Assembly: GCA_035446985.1 (NCBI GenBank)
Contig: DAOTGG010000039.1
Location: 1 to 10,258 of the forward strand
Origin: JAQUSX01 sp035446985
GTDB lineage: Bacteria > Bacillota > Clostridia > Christensenellales > CAG-314
Length of the DNA: 10,258 bases
Direction of reading: 5' to 3'
In this document: in pieces, positions 5,516-10,258 of the stretch
Layout of the letters: every line of letters starts with the position of its first letter
How positions within the stretch are numbered: position 1 is the first letter of the stretch
The notes under the pieces: generated by a model
Seen by the model: only the letters and a program-made list of their open reading frames with translations
What the model was told of the DNA's origin: nothing
Databases searched by the model: none
Made by a program: the position numbers and the translations under genes

Positions 5516-7189
5516 ATGATTTTTAATTACGATATTATTGTAATAGGAGCGGGACACGCGGGCTGCGAGGCTGCGCTTGCCGCGGCAAGACTGGGAGCGA
5601 AAACTATTATGTTCGCAACCAACCTCGACACCGTGGCTTTTTGCGCGTGCAATCCGTCCATAGGCGGCACGGCAAAAGGTCAGATTGTCAAAGAAATAGA
5701 CGCTCTCGGCGGACAAATGGGAATAAATACCGACAAATCTTTGCTCCAATTAAGAATGCTTAACCGAGGCAAAGGTCCCGCGGTGTATTCTCCGCGCGCC
5801 CAAGTCGACAAATACGCTTATCACGCGAATATGAAAGCCGTCGTCGAAAACACGGCTAATCTCGATTTGAGACAAGGCGAAGCTACCGACATTGAGATAA
5901 TAGACAACGGTTTTCGAGTGACAACGGGCGTAGGGCTAAGCTACGACGCAAAAGCAGTCGTGATATGTTCGGGTGTATATTTAAACGCGAAAATCATTGT
6001 AGGAAAATGGTCGCAAAAAGTAGGACCTAACGGATTTTCCGCAGCGACAAAACTAACGGACAGCTTAAAAAAACTCGGGTTTACCACAAGACGATTTAAA
6101 ACGGGTACCCCCGCGCGAATAAACGGAAGAAGCATAGATTTTGATAAAATGACGCGTCAGCAAGGCGAAGACGAAATGCCGCCGTTTTCTTATCTGCACG
6201 AAAACGTGCCGAGCAAAATCCGCGATTGTTTTTTGACTTATTCAACTCTTGCAACCAAAGATATTATTCTAAAAAACAAAAATCTNNNNNNNNNNNNNNN
6301 NNNNNNNNNNNNNNNNNNNNNNNNNNNNNNNNNNNNNNNNNNNNNNNNNNNNNNNNNNNNNNNNNNNNNNNNNNNNNNNNNNNNNCCCACGTTAATGTCA
6401 AAAGACGTAAATGGACTTTTTTTCGCGGGACAAATTAACGGCACTAGCGGATACGAAGAAGCGGCTGGACAAGGACTTGTTGCGGGCATTAACGCGTATA
6501 GATTTATAAACAGTTTACCGCCTTTTATCCTTACACGCGAAAACAGTTATATCGGCGTGCTTATTGACGACATCACCACTAAACCCACAGAAGAACCGTA
6601 CAGAATGATGACAAGCCGTGCAGAACATAGACTTATACTCAGACAAGATAACGCCGATATTAGGCTAACGGAAATTGGGCGTGAAATAGGACTGGTCTCA
6701 GACGAGCGTTATATGAAATTTTTGGCGAAAGAAAAAGAAATAAACGAAATAAAAAAGCAAATGAAAGTCGTTTATCCGCCGAAAAAATTGCAGGAATTAT
6801 TTAGCGACAAAAATGAAACGCAGCCCAAAGCGGGATTGACTTTGGCGGATTGCTTGAAGCGGACTAATATAACTATTTACGATTTGCAAAAACATTTTGG
6901 TCTTTTTGAAAACGCTTCAAAGCAAGCTTTGGAGCAAATTGAAATCGACACAAAATACAGCGGCTATATAGAAAAGCAGCAGGTACAAATAAGACAGGCT
7001 AATAAACTTGAAACCAAGATTATTCCGCCCGATATTGATTACGACAAAATACAAGGGCTGAGAATAGAAGCAAGACAAAAACTAAAGAAAATTCGCCCGC
7101 AAAATTTAGGTCAGGCGGGAAGAATAAGCGGCGTATCGCCCGCCGACGTGCAAATACTGATTGTATACCTAATGAACAAAAATGATTAA
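5516..7189 (+). CDS. mnmG: tRNA uridine-5-carboxymethylaminomethyl modification enzyme MnmG (GidA), interrupted by assembly gap
   Basis: MnmG is the FAD-binding partner of MnmE in U34 modification of tRNA. The N-terminus has the dinucleotide-binding motif GAGHAG (11-16) and CNPSIGGTAKGQIVKE, with Cys45 matching the functional Cys47 of E. coli. FKTGTPARI follows. After the gap come GLFFAGQINGTSGYEEAAGQ, EEPYRMMTSRAEHRL, DNADIRLTEIGREIGL and the C-terminal GQAGRISGVSPADVQIL that closes the MnmE-binding helical domain. One hundred Ns occupy 6286-6385. By comparison with E. coli MnmG (629 residues), about 95 codons are absent there, including the RYCPSIEDK region with the second key cysteine (E. 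coli Cys277). The frame is the same on both sides, so this is a gap, not evidence of a broken gene. The upstream ribosome binding site is weak; the 3' end overlaps rsmG by 8 nt. Confidence 0.96.
   Translation: MIFNYDIIVIGAGHAGCEAALAAARLGAKTIMFATNLDTVAFCACNPSIGGTAKGQIVKEIDALGGQMGINTDKSLLQLRMLNRGKGPAVYSPRAQVDKYAYHANMKAVVENTANLDLRQGEATDIEIIDNGFRVTTGVGLSYDAKAVVICSGVYLNAKIIVGKWSQKVGPNGFSAATKLTDSLKKLGFTTRRFKTGTPARINGRSIDFDKMTRQQGEDEMPPFSYLHENVPSKIRDCFLTYSTLATKDIILKNKNXXXXXXXXXXXXXXXXXXXXXXXXXXXXXXXXXXPTLMSKDVNGLFFAGQINGTSGYEEAAGQGLVAGINAYRFINSLPPFILTRENSYIGVLIDDITTKPTEEPYRMMTSRAEHRLILRQDNADIRLTEIGREIGLVSDERYMKFLAKEKEINEIKKQMKVVYPPKKLQELFSDKNETQPKAGLTLADCLKRTNITIYDLQKHFGLFENASKQALEQIEIDTKYSGYIEKQQVQIRQANKLETKIIPPDIDYDKIQGLRIEARQKLKKIRPQNLGQAGRISGVSPADVQILIVYLMNKND
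6286..6385. other. Assembly gap of 100 Ns inside mnmG
   Basis: Exactly 100 consecutive Ns, the usual placeholder for a gap of unknown length. Homology predicts about 286 missing bases (95 codons plus one base); both 100 and 286 leave the downstream frame unchanged. The length of MnmG computed through the Ns (557) is therefore an underestimate; the true protein should be near 620 residues. Confidence 0.98.
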
Positions 7190-7856
7190 AGAGTACATTT
7201 TTAATAATACAGGCATTATGATATCTCAGGCGCAGGAAAAAGCGTTTGAGGATTATTTTAATTTGCTTACGGAATGGAATAAAAAATTTAATCTCACGGC
7301 GATTACCCAAAAAGAAGAAGTTTACGTCAAGCATTTCGCCGACAGCATTACTGGCAGTTTCGCTTTAAAGCAAAACGCGGTTGTTTGCGATATCGGCAGC
7401 GGCGGCGGATTTCCGTCAATACCGCTTGCAATAATAAGACCAGATCTTAAGTTCGTATTACTCGACAGCGTAAATAAGAAAATCACTTTTTTAAAAGAAA
7501 TTATTAGTAACTTAAACTTAAACGCGGAAGCGGTATGCGTACGCGCCGAGGAATATGTAAAGAGAGATTTTTTTGACGCCGTTGTAGTCAGAGCGGTTGC
7601 GGCTGTACCCACGCTTTTGGAGTATTCCGCGCCGCTACTAAAATTAGGCGGAGTGGCGGTTATGTACAAAACGCCTAGAGAAGATATCTCCGCATCGCAA
7701 AACGCGCAGAAAGTTTTGTCTATGAGTTTGACGGAAAACAGACTTTTTAGTTTGCCAAACGGTGACAATAGAGCTATTTTTGTTTTTTCAAAGACAGCTC
7801 CGACAGATAAAAAATATCCTAGAAAAGCCAATAAACCGAAACTAAATCCTTTGTAA
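7182..7856 (+). CDS. rsmG: 16S rRNA (guanine527-N7)-methyltransferase RsmG (GidB)
   Basis: RsmG methylates N7 of G527 in the 530 loop of 16S rRNA using S-adenosylmethionine; loss of the enzyme gives low-level streptomycin resistance in several bacteria. The 224 residues fit the family (E. coli 207, B. subtilis 239). Visible features are the N-terminal KFNLTAITQKEEVYVKHFADS, the SAM-binding loop DIGSGGGFPSIP (70-81), LDSVNKKITFLKE, VVRAVA, and the C-terminal KKYPRKANKPKLNPL. The usual Lys-Gly or Lys-Ala after the fifth strand is replaced by YKTPRED, a minor difference. ATG 7182 lies within the end of mnmG (8-nt overlap), the familiar gidA-gidB coupling, with little ribosome binding site of its own. 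About 80 nt separate it from parA. Confidence 0.96.
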   Translation: MIKEYIFNNTGIMISQAQEKAFEDYFNLLTEWNKKFNLTAITQKEEVYVKHFADSITGSFALKQNAVVCDIGSGGGFPSIPLAIIRPDLKFVLLDSVNKKITFLKEIISNLNLNAEAVCVRAEEYVKRDFFDAVVVRAVAAVPTLLEYSAPLLKLGGVAVMYKTPREDISASQNAQKVLSMSLTENRLFSLPNGDNRAIFVFSKTAPTDKKYPRKANKPKLNPL

Positions 7857-7872
7857 CAAGATCGCCATAAAT

Positions 7873-7899
7873 AAAAATAGCTTGTAATCTATTTTTCTT
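7873..7899 (+). terminator. Weak candidate terminator after rsmG
   Basis: AAAAATAG (7873-7880) and CTATTTTT (7889-7896) form an 8-bp stem with an 8-nt loop, followed by CTTT, beginning 16 nt after the rsmG stop. It has only one G-C pair, so it would be a weak terminator at best. Position and the trailing T run favour the reading; stem stability argues against. Confidence 0.35.
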
Positions 7900-7910
7900 T
7901 ATGATATTAT
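7882..7910 (+). promoter_or_regulatory. Possible sigma-A promoter for parAB
   Basis: TTGTAA (7882-7887) and TATTAT (7905-7910) are separated by 17 nt, matching consensus at 4 and 5 of 6 positions. Transcription would begin near 7917, just before AGGAGG at 7921-7926, so the leader would be very short. The AT-rich background makes chance matches likely, and parAB may instead be read from the upstream operon. Confidence 0.35.
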
Positions 7911-7936
7911 TATATTTTGTAGGAGGTAAAATGCGT

Positions 7937-8707
7937 ATGGGCAAAGTGATTGCATTTTCCAATCAAAAAGGCGGAGTTGGCAAAACGACTACCGCTATCA
8001 ATCTTGCCAGCTATGTTGCCAAACTGGATAGAACCGTGCTTATAATAGATTTTGACCCCCAGGGCAACACCACCAGCGGATTCGGCATCGAAAAAAACAA
8101 TCTCAGTCATACCGTTTACGACTTGATTTCGGGCGAATGTTCTTTGGATGAAGTAGTCGTTACTACGGAGCATAAAGGTTTACATATCATTCCGTCCAAC
8201 ATCGATTTGGCTGCGGCTGAAATCGATTTGGTTACAACGCCTAAACGCGAGTATGTTTTAAAGAATGTAATCGCATCATTAAAAAACCTTTACGATTATA
8301 TATTTATCGATTGTCCGCCGTCACTCGGTCTTATTACGTTGAACGCTCTTACCGCGTGCGATAGCGTGCTTATACCTATTCAAAGCGAGTTTTTCGCGCT
8401 GGAAGGTCTAAGCCAGCTTATGAATACGATAAAAATAGTTAAGCAAAGGCTTAATCCCGACATTAATATTAACGGCGTTATTTTAACAATGTACGACAAC
8501 CGCTCGGTAATGAGCAAACAAGTTACCGAAGAGATACAAAAATATTTCGGCGAAAAGGTGTATTCCGTACCCGTTCCCCGCAATATCAAGCTTGTCGAAG
8601 CGCCGAGTTTTGGCATACCCGTATCGGAGCACGCGCCGCATTCATCGGGAGCGGTCGCTTATGAAATGCTCGCGAAAGATTTTATAGCAAGAGAGGAAAA
8701 AGCATAA
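7937..8707 (+). CDS. parA: Chromosome-partitioning ATPase ParA (Soj)
   Basis: ParA/Soj is a Walker-type ATPase that binds DNA as an ATP dimer and works with ParB in chromosome segregation; in Bacillus Soj also regulates DnaA. Counted from ATG 7937 the protein has 256 residues (B. subtilis Soj 253). Motifs are the deviant Walker A KGGVGKTT (11-18), DFDPQGNTTSG (38-48) and Walker B FIDCPPS with Asp125. MGKVIAFSNQKGGVGKTTT matches the Soj N-terminus exactly in position, and AGGAGG (7921-7926) lies 10 nt before ATG 7937. ATG 7931, two codons upstream and 4 nt from the same site, is a possible alternative; ATG 7901 lies before the ribosome binding site and is unlikely. The TAA overlaps the parB ATG by one base. 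Its position beside mnmEG-rsmG indicates the chromosomal, not plasmid, type. Confidence 0.96.
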   Translation: MGKVIAFSNQKGGVGKTTTAINLASYVAKLDRTVLIIDFDPQGNTTSGFGIEKNNLSHTVYDLISGECSLDEVVVTTEHKGLHIIPSNIDLAAAEIDLVTTPKREYVLKNVIASLKNLYDYIFIDCPPSLGLITLNALTACDSVLIPIQSEFFALEGLSQLMNTIKIVKQRLNPDININGVILTMYDNRSVMSKQVTEEIQKYFGEKVYSVPVPRNIKLVEAPSFGIPVSEHAPHSSGAVAYEMLAKDFIAREEKA

Positions 8708-9609
8708 TGGCGCAAAACAACAAAGGTCTGGGGCGCGGCTTCGCTTCTTTAATGGGAATGAACGAAGTCGAAATCGAAAGGAAACCCGGAGAAATAGCCC
8801 AAGGCGAAAAACCGACGGAATTAGCGATACTCGATATCGACCCCAACTACGAACAACCGCGTAAAAATTTTGACCAGGATAAATTGCAGGAACTTGCCGA
8901 CAGCATTACTCAGCACGGCGTAATCCAGCCTATTATCGTGACGCAAATCGGCGCGAGATATATGATTATCGCAGGCGAACGCAGATTCCGCGCTTCAAAA
9001 TTGGCGGGAAGAAAAACGATTCCCGCAATAGTCAGAAAATATACGCCGCAGCAGATACGCGAGATTTCGCTTGTTGAAAACCTGCAGCGTGACGACCTTA
9101 ACCCGATAGAAGCGGCAAGAGCTATAAAGCAATTAATGGAAGAGTTTAATATGACGCAGGAATCGGCGGCAGACAGACTCGGCAAATCCCGCTCCGCTAT
9201 AGCGAATACTCTAAGGCTTTTATCTTTGGACGAGCAGGTAATCACTCTTATAGAACAAGGCAGACTTTCCGCAGGACACGCTCGCGCTTTGGTTGTGGTA
9301 CCAAAACATAACGATCAGTTAAAACTCGCTCTTAAAGCAAGCGATAACAAAATGAACGTCCGCGATATAGAAAAGGCTGTTAGAGAATTTCTTAATCCGA
9401 AACCGCAAATTGAAAAGGCAATCGAGCAACCGAGTATAGAACTTAAAGAGCTTGTCGAAAATATGCAACGTACGTTTGCGACAAAAGTTTCGGCGGTGGG
9501 AAACGGAAGAAAAGGCAGAATAAATATCGATTATTATACAAAAGACGATCTTGACCGAATATGCGCAATGGTAGAAAAATGGATGGCAGACAACAACGTA
9601 AATAAATAA
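8707..9609 (+). CDS. parB: Chromosome-partitioning protein ParB (Spo0J)
   Basis: ParB binds centromere-like parS sites near the replication origin, spreads along DNA as a CTP-dependent clamp and stimulates ParA. The 300-residue length is normal. The protein begins with the family-typical GLGRGFASLMG, which contacts ParA, then the CTP-binding domain with VIQPIIV and GERRFRA (90-96), the ENLQRDDLNPIEAA box (124-137), and a helix-turn-helix at about 150-171 (TQESAADRLGKSRSAIANTL). The C-terminal part is consistent with the dimerisation domain. ATG 8707 shares one base with the parA stop and has AGAGGAAA upstream (about 8691-8698), so the pair is co-translated. No consensus parS (TGTTTCACGTGAAACA) was found by eye in the window. 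Confidence 0.97.
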   Translation: MAQNNKGLGRGFASLMGMNEVEIERKPGEIAQGEKPTELAILDIDPNYEQPRKNFDQDKLQELADSITQHGVIQPIIVTQIGARYMIIAGERRFRASKLAGRKTIPAIVRKYTPQQIREISLVENLQRDDLNPIEAARAIKQLMEEFNMTQESAADRLGKSRSAIANTLRLLSLDEQVITLIEQGRLSAGHARALVVVPKHNDQLKLALKASDNKMNVRDIEKAVREFLNPKPQIEKAIEQPSIELKELVENMQRTFATKVSAVGNGRKGRINIDYYTKDDLDRICAMVEKWMADNNVNK

Positions 9610-9749
9610 GCAAAATTTTTGTTTTAGTTTACGTAAAAAAGTAAGCAACATTAAGAAAATAAATAAGCTAACTTAGTTCATTAAATACGCTTGCAAGCGG
9701 TCGATAATTAAAAAAGTTTTGTTAGTTATGAATTTGAGGAGGAGAAACT
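9610..9749 (+). other. Intergenic region between parB and the CvpA-family gene, with a 12-nt palindrome
   Basis: This 140-nt AT-rich stretch has no coding potential I can support and no convincing terminator. It contains the perfect palindrome CGCTTGCAAGCG (9688-9699), a small 6-bp hairpin (GTTTAC 9626-9631 with GTAAGC 9641-9646), and GATAAT (9703-9708) as a possible -10 without a good -35. A strong GAGGAGGAG ribosome binding site lies at 9736-9744. The spacing suggests the downstream gene is a separate unit. Confidence 0.4.
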
Positions 9750-10258
9750 ATGGTATTAGGTATTTTTACATATGCGGATTTAGTCTTTGTAGGACTGGCG
9801 TTAATCGCGTTAATCGTGGGGTTATCAAAAGGTTTTGTAGCGCAAATATTCGGCTTCGTAGGCTTTATAGCTTCGCTCGTAATCGCGTTTTTCGTGTGCC
9901 AGCCGCTCACGGATGCAATTATTCCTATCTTTGCGCCGCTGTATAGCTGGGTTGGAGAAAGCTTGGGATATATACTTGCTCTCGTAATCGTTTTTGCGGT
10001 ACTGGTTTTATTGGTAAAAATAGTACTGATTTTATTGCAAAAACTATTCAAATCGCTTATCGACAAACTGCAGGTTATAAAAGCTATTGACAAGATTTTG
10101 GGACTCATTCTTTCGCTCGGTATTTTGTACACCATTTTTGCGGCGATCATCGCATTGTTGACCCTGGTTCCAGCGGAAGTTTTGCCGGGCGTTCAAGAGA
10201 TTATTCACCAGCAAATATATAACGGCGTAGTCCTTAATGGTATTTATTCAAACAATTT
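9750..10258 (+). CDS. CvpA-family membrane protein (runs off the right edge)
   Basis: The frame from ATG 9750 is open for 169 codons to the edge, so the C-terminus is missing. GAGGAGGAG at 9736-9744 is well placed for this start. The visible protein is a polytopic membrane protein with hydrophobic segments at about residues 10-26, 33-51, 72-97 and 115-140. The Asp early in the first helix (YADLVFVGLALIALIVGLSKGF, ending in a Gly-x-Lys-Gly-Phe turn) and the fourth segment entering through DKILGLILSLG fit the CvpA family, named after a gene needed for colicin V production in E. coli. The cellular role of Gram-positive members is poorly defined, and sequence here is diverged, so I give no gene symbol. 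Its location after parB is a common type of origin-proximal neighbour, not proof of a role in segregation. Confidence 0.8.
   Translation, partial: MVLGIFTYADLVFVGLALIALIVGLSKGFVAQIFGFVGFIASLVIAFFVCQPLTDAIIPIFAPLYSWVGESLGYILALVIVFAVLVLLVKIVLILLQKLFKSLIDKLQVIKAIDKILGLILSLGILYTIFAAIIALLTLVPAEVLPGVQEIIHQQIYNGVVLNGIYSNN

Noticed and set aside
7322..7831. Minus-strand open frame of 169 codons antisense to rsmG
   Set aside because: Longest antisense frame in the window, but it mirrors a conserved methyltransferase and shows no family features.
7901..7936. Earlier ATG (7901) as the parA start
   Set aside because: It lies upstream of the AGGAGG site at 7921-7926 and adds non-conserved residues; homology and spacing favour 7937, or at most 7931.
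9623..9640. Degenerate parS-like sequence around TTTACGTAAA after parB
   Set aside because: The central CACGTG of the consensus is TACGTA here and the outer half-sites are poorly matched (about 11 of 16), not enough for a parS call.
9722..10150. Minus-strand open frame of 142 codons, and plus-strand frame 9719-9946
   Set aside because: Both overlap the CvpA-family gene starting at 9750, which has GAGGAGGAG before its start and a coherent membrane-protein pattern.

Overview
The window is an ordinary, origin-proximal stretch of housekeeping genes from a low-to-moderate-GC Gram-positive bacterium, most likely an uncultured member of the Clostridia. This rests on the order rpmH-rnpA-yidD-yidC-jag-mnmE-mnmG-rsmG-parA-parB, the presence of a Jag/KhpB protein, strong AGGAGG-type ribosome binding sites and a Soj/Spo0J-type ParAB pair. 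TGA is used as a stop (end of rnpA), so the code is not the mycoplasma type. A run of exactly 100 Ns inside mnmG shows that this is a draft scaffold.

Layout. Positions 1-285 (minus) hold the first 95 codons of an unrecognised membrane-anchored protein with its own promoter. Positions 563-1276 (minus) hold deoD, a purine nucleoside phosphorylase, with a promoter at 1339-1367 and a terminator at 498-529. The deoD-rpmH intergenic region carries two divergent sigma-A-type promoters. From 1569 all genes run on the plus strand: rpmH (ribosomal protein L34), rnpA (RNase P protein), yidD and yidC (membrane protein insertion), jag (RNA-binding protein), a hairpin, mnmE and mnmG (tRNA wobble-uridine modification), rsmG (16S rRNA G527 methylation), parA and parB (chromosome segregation), and a CvpA-family membrane protein cut by the right edge.

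The genes are tightly packed. Overlaps of 4 nt (rnpA/yidD), 13 nt (yidD/yidC), 8 nt (mnmG/rsmG) and 1 nt (parA/parB) suggest translational coupling. Likely transcription units are rpmH-rnpA-yidD-yidC-jag, then mnmE-mnmG-rsmG, then parA-parB, then the CvpA-family gene.

I do not see a novel system, mobile element, CRISPR array or RNA gene. The points most worth a second look are: rnpA has no standard start codon at its expected position and seems to begin at ATA (1738), with a perfect 8-bp hairpin just downstream in the coding sequence; the 100-N gap in mnmG hides about 95 codons rather than 33; YidC has an enlarged extracytoplasmic region; and deoD, not dnaA/oriC, lies next to rpmH.
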